The notes: generated from the sequence alone by a model not told the origin. DNA of 64,000 bases from Gammaproteobacteria bacterium (GCA_019634835.1 JAHCAO010000002.1:1-64000); one strand, 5' to 3'. Shown: positions 25,672-35,323, counted from the stretch's first letter. Numbers and translations are program-made.

Positions 25672-27024
25672 TTATAAAATATAACCCGTTAAATCCTCAT
25701 CTTTCACTAATTGCTGCAATTTATCATTAACATAATTTGCATCGATATCAATCGACTGATTTGCCATGTCAGAAGCAAAATAAGACACTTCTTCTAACAA
25801 ACGCTCCATGACTGTATGCAACCGCCTTGCTCCGATATTCTCCACGCGTTCATTCACATGCCAAGCAATCTCAGCAATTCTACGCACTCCATCAGGCAAG
25901 AAGTTAATTTTCACACCTTCAGTACTCATCAAAGCGATATATTGTTCAGTTAATGCAGCCTCTGGCTCAGTTAAAATTCGCACAAAATCATCTGTGCTCA
26001 ATGATTTTAATTCCACTCGTATTGGCAACCTTCCCTGCAATTCAGGAATCAAATCGGATGGCTTAGCAAAATGAAAAGCACCCGATGCAATAAACAAAAT
26101 ATGGTCTGTGTGCACCATACCATACTTAGTTGATATAGTAGACCCTTCAATCAATGGCAATAAATCACGCTGCACACCTTCTCGTGATACATCTGCACCC
26201 GCATATTCAGAGCGTTTAGCAATTTTATCAATCTCATCAATAAATACGATGCCACTTTGCTCAATGCTTTCAACGGCACGTGCTTTTATTTCATCATTAT
26301 CAATCAATTTCGCTGCTTCTTCTTCGCGCAAAATTTTCTTGGCATCTGCTATTTTTAACTTACGCATTTTTTTTCGATCAGAACCAAGATTTTGAAACAT
26401 ATTTTGTAATTGGTTAGTCATTTCTTCCATACCTGGCGGCGCCATGATCTCGACACCCATGGCTGACATTGAAACTTCTATTTCAATTTCCTTATCATCA
26501 AGTAGCCCATCCCGCAGCTTATTACGAAATAATTGTCGAGTAGCAGAACTTTCTTTCTGCGGCTCGTGCGGTTCACCAGCAAAGGTAGCGCGCGGTGGCG
26601 GTAACAAAGCATTCAGTATCCGTTCCTCAGCTGCTTCCTCTGCAGCAGCCTGGACATTAGACATTTCTTTCTCACGCACCATGTTAATTGCCATCTCAAC
26701 AAGATCGCGAATAATAGATTCAACATCTCGCCCTACATAACCTACTTCAGTAAATTTCGTGGCTTCCACTTTAATGAATGGAGCATCTGCTAATTTTGCC
26801 AAACGTCTTGCAATTTCTGTCTTACCTACACCTGTTGGACCAATCATAAGAATATTTTTTGGCATGATTTCGTCACGCAACGGTAAAGGCAATTGCATAC
26901 GTCTCCAGCGATTCCGCAGTGCAACAGCGACCGCACGCTTGGCATCTGCTTGGCCAATAATATGCTTATCTAATTCAATCACAATTTCTTTAGGAGTGGG
27001 GGTCGTTAGGATAGTTATAGGCAT
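25672..27024 (-). CDS. hslU: ATP-dependent protease ATPase subunit HslU (ClpY)
   Basis: HslU unfolds substrates for the HslV peptidase. The 450-residue AAA+ protein shows [20 protein letters not shown], Walker [15 protein letters not shown], the pore motif region [11 protein letters not shown], the I-domain (about 130-250), Walker [11 protein letters not shown] and sensor-2 [14 protein letters not shown]. The C terminus DLTGYIL, which activates HslV, is intact. It lies downstream of hslV in one operon. Confidence 0.97.
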   Translation of the reverse strand: MPITILTTPTPKEIVIELDKHIIGQADAKRAVAVALRNRWRRMQLPLPLRDEIMPKNILMIGPTGVGKTEIARRLAKLADAPFIKVEATKFTEVGYVGRDVESIIRDLVEMAINMVREKEMSNVQAAAEEAAEERILNALLPPPRATFAGEPHEPQKESSATRQLFRNKLRDGLLDDKEIEIEVSMSAMGVEIMAPPGMEEMTNQLQNMFQNLGSDRKKMRKLKIADAKKILREEEAAKLIDNDEIKARAVESIEQSGIVFIDEIDKIAKRSEYAGADVSREGVQRDLLPLIEGSTISTKYGMVHTDHILFIASGAFHFAKPSDLIPELQGRLPIRVELKSLSTDDFVRILTEPEAALTEQYIALMSTEGVKINFLPDGVRRIAEIAWHVNERVENIGARRLHTVMERLLEEVSYFASDMANQSIDIDANYVNDKLQQLVKDEDLTGYIL

Positions 27025-27067
27025 GTTTAATTACTCATTTATATTGTGTCATATCAATTTTTTATTA

Positions 27068-27595
27068 CTACTCAAGTGTTTCAATAGTGAAGTTATTATT
27101 TGTATAAATACAAATTGATGCGGCAATGGTTAACGCTTTTTCTGTAATCAGCCTGGCATTAAGATCACTATTTTCTAATAATGCTTGTGCTGCTGCTTTT
27201 GCGTATGGACCACCTGAGCCAATTGCAATCAAGCTATTTTCTGGCTCAATGACATCACCATTGCCTGAGATAATAAGAGAAGCTTTTGAATCCGCTACCA
27301 CTAGCATAGCTTCCAATCGGCGCAGCATACGGTCAGTACGCCAATCTTTAGCAAGTTCCACTGCAGCACGAACCAAATTACCTTGATGTGTTTCTAATTT
27401 TGATTCAAAACGTTCAAATAACGTAAATGCATCTGCCGTACCACCAGCAAACCCAGCTAGAATTTTATTATTATAAAGACGGCGTACCTTGCGAGCATTA
27501 GCCTTCATCACAATATGTCCCAACGTCACCTGTCCGTCCCCACCTACTACTACCATCCCCTTCCGCCGCACCGAAATTATTGTCGTGCCATGCAT
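27068..27595 (-). CDS. hslV: ATP-dependent protease subunit HslV (ClpQ)
   Basis: HslV is the proteasome-like peptidase. The N-terminal Thr nucleophile appears in [12 protein letters not shown], exposed after removal of the first residues. [10 protein letters not shown], the [16 protein letters not shown] block and [11 protein letters not shown] (metal site) are conserved. The frame is open to a TTG at 27604; the ATG at 27595 is preferred. Both have weak AGGA-type leaders. A family 1 palindrome lies about 40 nt upstream, in the region expected to hold the promoter. Confidence 0.95.
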   Translation of the reverse strand: MHGTTIISVRRKGMVVVGGDGQVTLGHIVMKANARKVRRLYNNKILAGFAGGTADAFTLFERFESKLETHQGNLVRAAVELAKDWRTDRMLRRLEAMLVVADSKASLIISGNGDVIEPENSLIAIGSGGPYAKAAAQALLENSDLNARLITEKALTIAASICIYTNNNFTIETLE

Positions 27596-27635
27596 TTCAG
27601 CCAAGATCCTATACTCCTATTTATTCAATCATTCT

Positions 27636-27797
27636 TATACCCATAGCATTCAACGTTAGGTGTTCTGTCAACTTGGGTCTTGCCCGTGGATATTCGTTTT
27701 CATGCTCGTAAACTGCACGTGAGAACGAACACCCACTGTCACCTATGGTTTTTACTCCTAACATTGAAACGCTATATTGAAACGCTATGAGTATATA
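27636..27797. repeat. Palindromic multi-branch element, family 1, copy b
   Basis: Outer arms ATACCCATAGC...CGTTAGG and CCTAACATTGAAACGCTATG pair imperfectly. An inner stem of about 17 bp (from GTGGATATTCGTTTTCA) carries the loop TGCTCGTAAACTGCACG. The right arm end is duplicated in tandem (TTGAAACGCTATA then TTGAAACGCTATG). It fills most of the gap between the divergent hslV and rph. Confidence 0.8.
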
Positions 27798-27824
27798 TAG
27801 GGGCAGATATAAACTTTACAAGCC

Positions 27825-27852
27825 TTGTATCACCATACATGGTATATATAAA
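27825..27852 (+). promoter_or_regulatory. Candidate promoter of rph
   Basis: TTGTAT (27825-27830) and TATAAA (27847-27852) are separated by 16 nt. A good ribosome site, AAGGAG, precedes the rph ATG at 27882. Confidence 0.45.
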
Positions 27853-27881
27853 ATGCTCATTTTTTAAGGAGTGCTAACGAA

Positions 27882-28589
27882 ATGCGCCCAAGTCACAGAG
27901 CAAATAATCAACTCCGCAATATTAAAATTACACGCAACTATACTAAACATGCTGAAGGTTCTGTACTAATCGAGTTTGGCGACACTAAAGTCTTATGCAC
28001 TGCCAGTATCACACCAGGCGTACCGCCCTTCTTAAAGGACAAAGGAAAAGGTTGGATCACCGCTGAATATGGCATGTTGCCCCGCTCCACACACGAGCGC
28101 ATGCATAGAGAAGCCGCAAAAGGAAAACAAACCGGTCGCACGCAAGAAATACAGCGTTTAATCGGTCGATCTTTGCGCACTGCGGTCGATTTAGATTTAC
28201 TAGGAGAATACACTATTGTCATCGATTGTGATGTCATTCAAGCTGATGGTGGCACTAGAACAGCTTCCATTACTGGCGGCTGTGTTGCATTACATGATGC
28301 AGTAGAATATTTGCAACACACAAATAAAATTAATACCTCGCCTTTTTTGCAATATGTTGCCTCTGTTTCAGTCGGTATTTACCAAGGCGAACCTATTTTA
28401 GATCTGGACTATGCAGAAGATTCTAGTGCTGATACAGACATGAATATTGTCATGACTGAGCAAGGCGGATTTATTGAAATCCAAGGTACAGCAGAGAAAG
28501 ATACCTTCCAACAAAACAGTTTGGACAAGATGTTAACTCTGGCAAAAGACGGTATTCAACAGCTTATACAAATACAAAAACAGAGATAA
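27882..28589 (+). CDS. rph: Ribonuclease PH
   Basis: RNase PH trims tRNA 3' ends using phosphate. The 235-residue protein shows [14 protein letters not shown] at the start, [20 protein letters not shown], the [15 protein letters not shown] block, RGR-type [15 protein letters not shown] (phosphate site), [19 protein letters not shown] and [19 protein letters not shown]. All are intact and the length is normal. Confidence 0.97.
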   Translation: MRPSHRANNQLRNIKITRNYTKHAEGSVLIEFGDTKVLCTASITPGVPPFLKDKGKGWITAEYGMLPRSTHERMHREAAKGKQTGRTQEIQRLIGRSLRTAVDLDLLGEYTIVIDCDVIQADGGTRTASITGGCVALHDAVEYLQHTNKINTSPFLQYVASVSVGIYQGEPILDLDYAEDSSADTDMNIVMTEQGGFIEIQGTAEKDTFQQNSLDKMLTLAKDGIQQLIQIQKQR

Positions 28590-28726
28590 GGATAAATCTA
28601 TTCTCTTCAAAAAAGAGAAATAACATTAGGACTGAATAGAAAAACTGGAAAAAAACCTAGATACCGTGGACAAGCCGCGTACGACTGCGCAGTGGAAAAC
28701 CCATGGAACAATGACTCAGCAATACG

Positions 28727-29125
28727 CTATTTCTTTGGCGCAGGTGGAGTCGGTGAAGTATCTTGATTTGAATGTGGCTCAGGCTTCTCTTGCATTTTTT
28801 GTAAAACAGCAGCCTTGTTTACATCTAACTGCTTCCGACCAAAAATACCTACGCGGCTTACTACTTTTGCAACAGGATTAGAAGATGATAATTCCAGGGA
28901 TGATTCTGACAACGCTGTTGGAGGCGCTGCTTTTGATACAGGTGAAGCTTCTTCCCATCTCTTGATTTCACTATCCCGATACTTTAATAGCTCAACCCCT
29001 TCTGGAAGTAGAGTAGCTTCACCACTGATGCTATTAGCCACCGCCATATCTCTTCTTTTCGCGTAATAGTCATGTACATACGTGTCTTTAACCGCACTCC
29101 ACCATGTTGGGCTAAACGTTATCAT
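28727..29125 (-). CDS. Unknown protein with Ser/Pro/Lys-rich tail
   Basis: 132 residues. The N-terminal half (TFSPTWWSAVKDTYVHDYYA) looks folded. The second half is low-complexity and rich in Ser, Ala and Pro (for example TSPTPPAPKK at the end). It has no signal peptide or membrane segment. Its start overlaps the stop of the preceding 111-residue gene (ATGA), so the two form an operon. I do not recognise it; position and composition would fit a small Legionellales-specific gene. Confidence 0.5.
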   Translation of the reverse strand: MITFSPTWWSAVKDTYVHDYYAKRRDMAVANSISGEATLLPEGVELLKYRDSEIKRWEEASPVSKAAPPTALSESSLELSSSNPVAKVVSRVGIFGRKQLDVNKAAVLQKMQEKPEPHSNQDTSPTPPAPKK

Positions 29126-29457
29126 AACAACTCCTTTGAAGATAACCCCTGTAAAAAGCGTTCTTTCTCACCACATCTCTCCCATATGAAGCTGGCAATG
29201 GTTTCTTCGACAGCTTTTGTCATTGGACGCCCTAAAACATCATTATACCAAAATTGAAAAGGCGGTTTACTCATATCAACTTTAATAAACGACTTTTGTC
29301 CTCCCAGCTGATACATGATGAAATGCTGCTTCGCAGCAAACGTACTATCACTTTTTACCTTTTCAAAAAGATCATCCAACACCTGCCTTAATCCCTCTGG
29401 ACCGTTTGCTAGTATATATTTTTTTAAAAAACTTAAGTCATTATCTTGCATATTCAA
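29122..29457 (-). CDS. Small unknown protein, first of a coupled pair
   Basis: 111 residues, charged and probably helical (DNDLSFLKKYILANGPEGLR, TKAVEETIASFIWERCG). No signal peptide or membrane segment. The 4-nt overlap with the next gene indicates translational coupling. I do not recognise the family. Confidence 0.5.
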   Translation of the reverse strand: MNMQDNDLSFLKKYILANGPEGLRQVLDDLFEKVKSDSTFAAKQHFIMYQLGGQKSFIKVDMSKPPFQFWYNDVLGRPMTKAVEETIASFIWERCGEKERFLQGLSSKELL

Positions 29458-29600
29458 CAGCTATACCTTGTTAGAGCTCTTATTATTAGCTTATTCAAAA
29501 CGCCTTAAAAAACCCTTAATTCCTGTTTCTGCTATAATCCCTATTTCTGCTATTTGCAAAATTTTATAGAAAATAAAAATACTTAGGCAGCCAGAAAGTC

Positions 29601-29745
29601 ACTGAGGCGTCGTACCGCAGCTTGTCCGTAGTACCCAGGCGACTCAGTCCAGTCCACAACTAGATCCCCTTGTCTACGGCCGCGAAATAGCAGTGATCTT
29701 TTTGAATTCAATTAGTGGCCTCCGCAAAGGAACGACAGCCGTGGG
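29601..29745. repeat. Dispersed repeat, family 5, full-length copy
   Basis: It begins ACTGAGGCGTCGTACCG, identical to the start of the copy at 21853, and ends CGCAAAGGAACGACAGCC. The interior is diverged. It lies between two - strand transcription units (xth end and the unknown pair). Confidence 0.6.
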
Positions 29746-29772
29746 CTATCTTTACATTCACAATAATTGAAT

Positions 29773-30567
29773 TTACAGGATGATATCATAGCTCATAATT
29801 AAAGGTGCATGGTCTGAAAATCTCTGTTCCTTATAGATCATTGCTGATTTTACTGTAGGCTTTAAGCCAGCAGTAATCACTTGATAATCAATTCTCCACC
29901 CCACATTCTTTGCCCATGCTTGGCCACGATTAGACCACCACGTATATTGATCTGGTTCCCGGTTAATCTCCCGAAAAGCATCAACAAAATCCATATCATT
30001 AAATAATCTATCCATCCACGCACGCTCTTCTGGCAAAAATCCTGAATTTTTTTGGTTAGAACGCCAATTCTTCAAATCTATATTTTTATGTGCCATATTC
30101 CAGTCACCACAAATAATATAATTACACTCACTCACCTGCAAACCTCGCAGATAATTGGCATACTTATCTAAAAAATCGTATTTGATAACTTGACGATGCT
30201 CTCCGGATGTCCCTGAAGGCATATATAAGGATGCAATCCAGAGTTTATTATTTAACTGAATAGCGACATACCTTCCTTCTTGATCAGCACTTTCCCATCC
30301 TAATCTGGTTACCACGCGGTTTGCTTGATGCCTTGAATAAATACCCACCCCGCTATAACCTTTTTTTTCAGCACAATGAAAATAAGTGTAATACCCCTCC
30401 AACTGGAATGAAGGATGCTGCAAATCATTTTCTTGTATCCTTAATTCTTGCATGCAAATAACATCTGCATTTTGCTTTTTTACCCACTCAAAAAAGCCTT
30501 TACGCTCTGCTGAGCGTATCCCATTAAGGTTGATGGTGATAACTTGTAGTGGATTAATCATCCGCAT
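29773..30567 (-). CDS. xthA: Exodeoxyribonuclease III (AP endonuclease, Xth family)
   Basis: The 264-residue protein has the DNase-I-like fold of Xth enzymes: VITINLNGIRSAERKGF, MQELRIQ (catalytic Glu), YSGVGIYSR, ICGDWNMAH (Asp, Asn), and the C-terminal DWRIDYQ-like GWRIDYQV and SDHAPLIM (Asp-His). It cleaves DNA at abasic sites. The start ATG overlaps the stop of the AsmA gene by 1 nt (TAATG). The second ATG (residue 3) is also possible. Confidence 0.95.
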   Translation of the reverse strand: MRMINPLQVITINLNGIRSAERKGFFEWVKKQNADVICMQELRIQENDLQHPSFQLEGYYTYFHCAEKKGYSGVGIYSRHQANRVVTRLGWESADQEGRYVAIQLNNKLWIASLYMPSGTSGEHRQVIKYDFLDKYANYLRGLQVSECNYIICGDWNMAHKNIDLKNWRSNQKNSGFLPEERAWMDRLFNDMDFVDAFREINREPDQYTWWSNRGQAWAKNVGWRIDYQVITAGLKPTVKSAMIYKEQRFSDHAPLIMSYDIIL

Positions 30568-31700
30568 TACCGGAGTAAATTTTGTAAAAACTCTCCCGTT
30601 TTACCAGGGATGTGTTTTTTAATGTGTTCAACTGCTTTTTGTTTAGCTTTTTCGATTTCTTTTCCAGCAAGAAATTTCTGAATTTCCATTGTATTCAACC
30701 GTACATCCGGCTGATTTAAGCTGCCTGTAACTACAATAGGTATTTTCCAATGTATCTTTTCTCCTTGCTGAGGTTGAACTTGTAAATGAAAATCAATGAT
30801 ACGTGAAGCTAATTCTATATACCCTTTAGCATTAGTGGTAAACGCTGATGACAATAAAAACATGTTGTGCGTCTCTGCTACGCCATTTTTAATTACCACT
30901 GAACCAGTTAGACTGTTAAATACTGTTTGACTAATATTTTCTGGGGACATGACTTGTTCTCCATTAAGCAGCGCCTCAGCCGACTGTAGAAGATAATTAA
31001 TATCAACTCCTTCTACCACCCCATTATTTAAACTAAATTCTCCTCTACCATTTAGTGCATGAAGCATTTGTTCTCGACTTTTTCCGCTTGTCTCAGCTCG
31101 CAATGTAATCTGTCCTACCCCTGCAATATTAATCTTACTATCTTTACCATTTATATCTTGTAACAATGGTCCCACTTGAACATCGCTGCTTCGCATACTC
31201 CATTGCCAATGCGGCGACACAGATAACAAATTACGCCCAATCACTGTACCTTCCAGTTTGCCTTTGTATAGGGAGGCTTTAATAGGACTTAACGTTAATA
31301 CATGATCTTTCCAATACATTCCTGCACTAACATTTTCAGCATTCATATTCATAAAACGAATTTTTGATATTCGAATCTTACCCCGAAGTTTTTCATTTAG
31401 ATAAAATAAATCAGTTATATCTGTCATAAAACGAATATCAGTGGCATCAACAAACGATACTTGTTCATCAGGAGCTTGCAGCGTCACATGGTTCATTTTT
31501 ACTGAAATATAGGGGTAAAATGACCACGATAACTCACCTTGAATGGATAACTGATAACCAGTCTGTTTTCTGACTTCTTCGATAATCACAGGTTTCATTT
31601 TATTTAGATCGACAAAATAAATTAGCCCTGTTATTGCCAACACACTGATAACAACTAATAACCCTAAAATAGAAAATAGTATTTTTAGTTTTTTCATCAT
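30567..31700 (-). CDS. AsmA family protein
   Basis: 377 residues: an N-terminal membrane anchor (LFSILGLLVVISVLAITGLI) followed by the AsmA N-terminal pattern (DLNKMKPVIIEEVRKQTGYQ, GELSWSFYPYISVKMNHVTL) and a C-terminal AsmA domain (LLNGEQVMSPENIS). AsmA-type proteins extend into the periplasm and are linked to lipid transport and outer-membrane assembly. This one is shorter than E. coli AsmA. It precedes xth with a 1-nt overlap. Confidence 0.8.
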   Translation of the reverse strand: MMKKLKILFSILGLLVVISVLAITGLIYFVDLNKMKPVIIEEVRKQTGYQLSIQGELSWSFYPYISVKMNHVTLQAPDEQVSFVDATDIRFMTDITDLFYLNEKLRGKIRISKIRFMNMNAENVSAGMYWKDHVLTLSPIKASLYKGKLEGTVIGRNLLSVSPHWQWSMRSSDVQVGPLLQDINGKDSKINIAGVGQITLRAETSGKSREQMLHALNGRGEFSLNNGVVEGVDINYLLQSAEALLNGEQVMSPENISQTVFNSLTGSVVIKNGVAETHNMFLLSSAFTTNAKGYIELASRIIDFHLQVQPQQGEKIHWKIPIVVTGSLNQPDVRLNTMEIQKFLAGKEIEKAKQKAVEHIKKHIPGKTGEFLQNLLR

Positions 31701-31713
31701 GTACCTACCATCA

Positions 31714-31784
31714 AGCGGGCGATGGGAATCGAACCCACGCTGAGAGCTTGGGAAGCTCCCGTTCTACCATTAAACTACGCCCGC
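31714..31784 (-). tRNA. tRNA-Gly (CCC)
   Basis: On the - strand the acceptor stem GCGGGCG/CGCCCGC, a short D arm, the anticodon arm GGAGC-TTCCCAA-GCTCT (anticodon CCC) and the T arm GTGGG-TTCGATT-CCCAT fold as a cloverleaf of 71 nt. It closely resembles E. coli glyU. CCA is not encoded. It is followed by the AsmA-xth operon on the same strand. Confidence 0.96.
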
Positions 31785-31802
31785 ATAGCTTTTTGCATTC
31801 TA

Positions 31803-31960
31803 GGATGCATTACGAATTTTTTACAGCGAGAGGAGGAGGATATTTTTCCTTCACAATTAACCACAGAACACCAGGGACTCCGCTGAAGACTCTTATCTGC
31901 AAGTGAATGATCATACAAAATACCCACATCTTCTCGCTGCAAAAAACTCGTAATGCATCC
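31803..31960. repeat. Palindromic element, family 4, copy a
   Basis: Arms 31803-31846 and 31917-31960 pair over about 44 nt with several mismatches (ends GGATGCATTACGA and TCGTAATGCATCC). It shares the TTTTTTGCAGCGAGA arm sequence with the copies at 10404 and 37130. The interior differs from them. It lies directly upstream of tRNA-Gly, with the tRNA's TAGAAT-like -10 (complement of 31797-31802) at its edge. Confidence 0.75.
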
Positions 31961-32016
31961 GTATTCTATGAGATTTCACACAAATATCAATTATAGTTTT
32001 AAAACCACTCCCGAAA

Positions 32017-32047
32017 TGCGTACGCCTCATGAATCTCAGCGTACGCA
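32017..32047 (-). terminator. Probable terminator of the M4 metalloprotease gene
   Basis: TGCGTACGC (32017-32025) and GCGTACGCA (32039-32047) form a perfect 9-bp stem with a 13-nt loop, 23 nt past the stop codon. On the - strand only TTT follows, so it is a weak intrinsic terminator or a transcript stabiliser. Confidence 0.5.
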
Positions 32048-32070
32048 GGGAGAGAAAAGCAGGAGAAATA

Positions 32071-33738
32071 CTAGCAATCGCTATAATCAATCTTAACTTG
32101 ATCAAACGCAGCTTTTACTGCTGTAATATCGTAGCCAAGATCACTAGCCGCACTGATCACACCACAAGCACCTTCGTTAAAGGTCGTATCTGGTGTCCAG
32201 TAACTGCTATTGGCATGAACCATTACATCAAACGCTTTCTTTGCATCCCAACCTTCTGTGGTTCCCAGGAAATAAAAGAAATGATTATAAACTCCACTGC
32301 TATAATGCACATCCAACCAGTCGGTATATTGACTAGCATCATCAATGGAACATTCTCTCGATGTGATTCCTTCACAATCCTTACTAGGTCTATCCATGTA
32401 GCGTAACGCTCTGTCTTTAGCTTTAAAGATTTCTGGAGCAACTTGCCAACTATTCTTTCCTGGACCATAAGCATAAACTTCAGCAGCTTGAGTCGCCATA
32501 TCAGAAAATGCTTCATTCATACCACCCGATTGGCCGTAATACATCAGATTAGAATGTTGTTCGGTAAAACCATGACTGATTTCATGCGCAGCAACACCCA
32601 AAGAGGTAAGTGGATAAAACATGCTCGCCCCGTCACCAAATACCATTTGAGTCCCATCCCAATAAGCATTGTCATAATAACGCATATGAACAACCATATT
32701 TAACATCATGGGAGTTCCATCTGAATTTTTGAGAACTGGCACGCCATACCAATCTTGGTACATGTGCTTAATGACTTGCCCGCCAAAAAGTGCATCATTG
32801 CCTGGAGAATAGCCATCATTCACAGCATCGAAATCGCCATCCCAATAGACATTATTGTGTTGCTCATCTACCGCCTTACAAGCAAAAGACATAACTTGAT
32901 GAGTATTATTATCTTTGACTGTCACATCAGAGTTTTGTAAGAAACATTTTGCTGATTGTGCATCACGCGTTATCACTAACTTAGCGAGGTTTCCAGCGAG
33001 GCCATCATATACCATTTTGCCCATCTTTTTGTTACCGCCAAAACCACCGCCATCTGCGTCTACATTTTCCAGTGTTTTGATATCATCCCAATTTGCATAA
33101 ACTGCAAAGGTTGTCGCATCTATGATATAAACCTGTTTAGATGGTTTTTCATTTACCTTAACAGGTTCAGAGCGGAAACTAACTTTATAAGCCCAGTGTG
33201 CTTTTTTATCTTTGCCAACAAAAACCATTAATGTACTTTGTTGTTCACTCACTGCAGATCGATTACCAATTTTATGTTGGTAGGTATCGACACCTTGCTG
33301 TAACGCTTTTTGAGCCTGTGCTTCAGTAAATACAATAGGAGGAGCTCCCGCCAAATCAGCATGAATGTCTTGATAAATTGTGCCATTCATTGTGCTATTC
33401 TTTTTTGCCACAGCAGTTACACTCATTAATGACTTCGGTACATTTGCACCATTTGGAACATGCACAATGGCATTAGCACCCCAAATATTGTAACCAGAAT
33501 AAGTTTGCTGGACGCGAACATGTAATGTATTTTTGAAATCCACATGACGGCTGATTTCTTTGATTGCTAGAGTACCTTTCGCTGCCTCAGGTGTAGATAT
33601 TAAGGATTGTAGAACGGAAATATTTTGATGCCTAAGATTGATAGATTTTGCCGCATAAACAGCTGACCCATAACTGGACGACAACCCTACAAATAATAAT
33701 GCCCCTGATAAAATAAATTTTTTTTGATTTAAACTCAT
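32071..33738 (-). CDS. Secreted M4 (thermolysin-like) zinc metalloprotease
   Basis: 555 residues from the ATG that follows AAGGAG at 7 nt; an in-frame TTG two codons earlier is less likely. A signal peptide (FILSGALLFVGL ... SAVYA) is followed by an FTP/PepSY propeptide (about 50-215) and the M4 catalytic domain with zinc ligands HEISH (385-389) and Glu409 in GGMNEAFSD. The domain order is that of secreted elastase-like enzymes such as Legionella ProA/Msp, exported by type II secretion. The C-terminal domain includes ASQYTDWLDVHYSSGVYNHF with the second-shell His. Confidence 0.92.
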   Translation of the reverse strand: MSLNQKKFILSGALLFVGLSSSYGSAVYAAKSINLRHQNISVLQSLISTPEAAKGTLAIKEISRHVDFKNTLHVRVQQTYSGYNIWGANAIVHVPNGANVPKSLMSVTAVAKKNSTMNGTIYQDIHADLAGAPPIVFTEAQAQKALQQGVDTYQHKIGNRSAVSEQQSTLMVFVGKDKKAHWAYKVSFRSEPVKVNEKPSKQVYIIDATTFAVYANWDDIKTLENVDADGGGFGGNKKMGKMVYDGLAGNLAKLVITRDAQSAKCFLQNSDVTVKDNNTHQVMSFACKAVDEQHNNVYWDGDFDAVNDGYSPGNDALFGGQVIKHMYQDWYGVPVLKNSDGTPMMLNMVVHMRYYDNAYWDGTQMVFGDGASMFYPLTSLGVAAHEISHGFTEQHSNLMYYGQSGGMNEAFSDMATQAAEVYAYGPGKNSWQVAPEIFKAKDRALRYMDRPSKDCEGITSRECSIDDASQYTDWLDVHYSSGVYNHFFYFLGTTEGWDAKKAFDVMVHANSSYWTPDTTFNEGACGVISAASDLGYDITAVKAAFDQVKIDYSDC

Positions 33739-33941
33739 AATCAATCTCCTTGATTAAAATAACTAACATATCATTGCGTTTCGGCAATCTGTCTAAAAGA
33801 AAAACCCAAACGTTAAAAGCCCTTGATAAAGAGTGAGTCTATAAAGAAACGCTCAAGAATCTGAATGAAAATAGTGAAAAGATATTCAGTTAATGTAAAC
33901 TTCGAATTTGAGAAAGTAAAGTGAAATTCAAGGTGATTTTT

Positions 33942-34253
33942 ATGTATAAAATTTGTTTCTACGTTCCAATTTCTCATGCTGAAGAAGTGAAAAATAACAT
34001 GTTTGCAAAAGGTGCTGGAAAAATTGGCAACTATACTTCTTGTGCCTGGCAAGTATTGGGTAAAGGCCAATTTACGCCTGCTACTAACAGTAACCCATTT
34101 ATTGGCGAACAAGATAAGTTGGAAAAAATTGATGAGTTTAAAATTGAAATGATTTGTGACGATCGATACATACATGATGTCATTACCGCACTGAAAAAAT
34201 CTCATCCTTATGAGGAACCTGCCTACCAAACATGGAAAATCGAAGATATTTAA
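33942..34253 (+). CDS. YqfO/NIF3-insert-like small protein
   Basis: 103 residues from ATG 33942 (AAGGTGA upstream); the frame also opens at 33921. The sequence YKICFYVPISHAEEVKNNMF, AKGAGKIGNYTSCAWQVLGK and KKSHPYEEPAY matches the PII/CutA-like domain inserted in YqgF/NIF3-type proteins and also found as a stand-alone protein (YqfO family). Its role is unknown; a small-ligand or metal-binding fold is inferred. It lies 3 nt before the DUF1338 gene. Confidence 0.8.
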   Translation: MYKICFYVPISHAEEVKNNMFAKGAGKIGNYTSCAWQVLGKGQFTPATNSNPFIGEQDKLEKIDEFKIEMICDDRYIHDVITALKKSHPYEEPAYQTWKIEDI

Positions 34254-34256
34254 CTG

Positions 34257-35216
34257 ATGCCACACTCAAGAGATAAACTTATGCTTAAACAATTACGACA
34301 AATTATTGTGCAAAATCTATGGGAAACCTATCGCGTTACTTGTCCTGATATGCAGCATATTGAGAAAGCGTTTAAAAAAAAAGGCATACATCATCATGTG
34401 CTAGACCACTTTGCTATTATTGATCTGCCAGGACCTAACACAGGAATTCCACCATTAAGCCAAATTTTTTCCACCATTGGATATTGCGAACAAGGAAAAG
34501 ATTATTTAGCAGATAAACAGAACGACTTCTTATGGATGGCAGAATCAGATTGCATGGAATTACCTCTGTGCGAAGTATTGCCGCAAGTCGTTGTCGCTGA
34601 TTTTCGCTTTGATGAAATGCCTCTTGAAATTCGGACAATTATTGAAAAATACTCTGTTCAGGCAAAACCCTCTCCTATCCAGGCCATCCGTGCATTGTCT
34701 CAACGTATTGCTTCTGGTGATGCTAATGCAATGGTGCAGTGCAGTGAAATGATACTACATTATTTATCGGGTAGAGACTGGCCGCTGCCAACAACAAAAG
34801 AGTTTTATGCAATACAAGACTTCAACGAATTATTAGCTTGGGTATTAGTTTTTGGCCGCCGACCTAATCATTTTACGTTATCCATCCATTTACTCAGCGA
34901 TTTTACAAGCTTATCTGATTTTCACCACTTCATTGAAAAAGAAGCATGTTTATCCCTGAACCAGGAGAATGGTACCATAAAAGGCGGAAAACATGTTGGT
35001 ATTGCTCAAGGCTCAACGTCTGGGATGCCGCAAATTGTCAAGCTATCAGATGGTGAAATCAAAATACCAACCGGATTTATTGAGTTCGTATGGCGGTATC
35101 CCAACCATCCTACTTGCCAAAATCCAACTTTATGGAATGAGTATTTTACTGGTTTTATTGCGCAACATGCTGATAGTGTAATTGAGTCGTTATATACTCA
35201 GGATCCATCAAGATAA
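34257..35216 (+). CDS. DUF1338 protein (2-oxoadipate dioxygenase/decarboxylase-like)
   Basis: 319 residues. The DUF1338 metal-site pattern is visible: His in HHVLDHFAIIDLPG (about 48-52), His in GRRPNHFTLSIH (about 207) and Glu in TGFIEFVWRYP (about 280). HglS/YdcJ members are Fe(II) vicinal-oxygen-chelate enzymes that convert 2-oxoadipate to 2-hydroxyglutarate in lysine breakdown. This protein is shorter than HglS, so a related reaction is possible. Two starts are possible (34257 and the ATG at 34281). It is coupled to the YqfO-like gene and converges with aroK. Confidence 0.65.
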   Translation: MPHSRDKLMLKQLRQIIVQNLWETYRVTCPDMQHIEKAFKKKGIHHHVLDHFAIIDLPGPNTGIPPLSQIFSTIGYCEQGKDYLADKQNDFLWMAESDCMELPLCEVLPQVVVADFRFDEMPLEIRTIIEKYSVQAKPSPIQAIRALSQRIASGDANAMVQCSEMILHYLSGRDWPLPTTKEFYAIQDFNELLAWVLVFGRRPNHFTLSIHLLSDFTSLSDFHHFIEKEACLSLNQENGTIKGGKHVGIAQGSTSGMPQIVKLSDGEIKIPTGFIEFVWRYPNHPTCQNPTLWNEYFTGFIAQHADSVIESLYTQDPSR

Positions 35217-35323
35217 ACCGTCAGTATTCATATACCCGTGGCATTTCATTTTAGATGTGCTCTGGATGCAGGTATATTTTGAGAGTAAATAAACGTTTAT
35301 TTTTTAGAATTCAATGATTAACC

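Noticed and set aside
28666-28881. 71-residue + strand frame
   Set aside because: It is antisense to the coupled small genes and lacks a ribosome site.
33813-34265. 150-residue open frame on the - strand
   Set aside because: It is the antisense of the YqfO-like gene, has aromatic-rich biased composition and no ribosome site; the + strand gene has recognisable family motifs.
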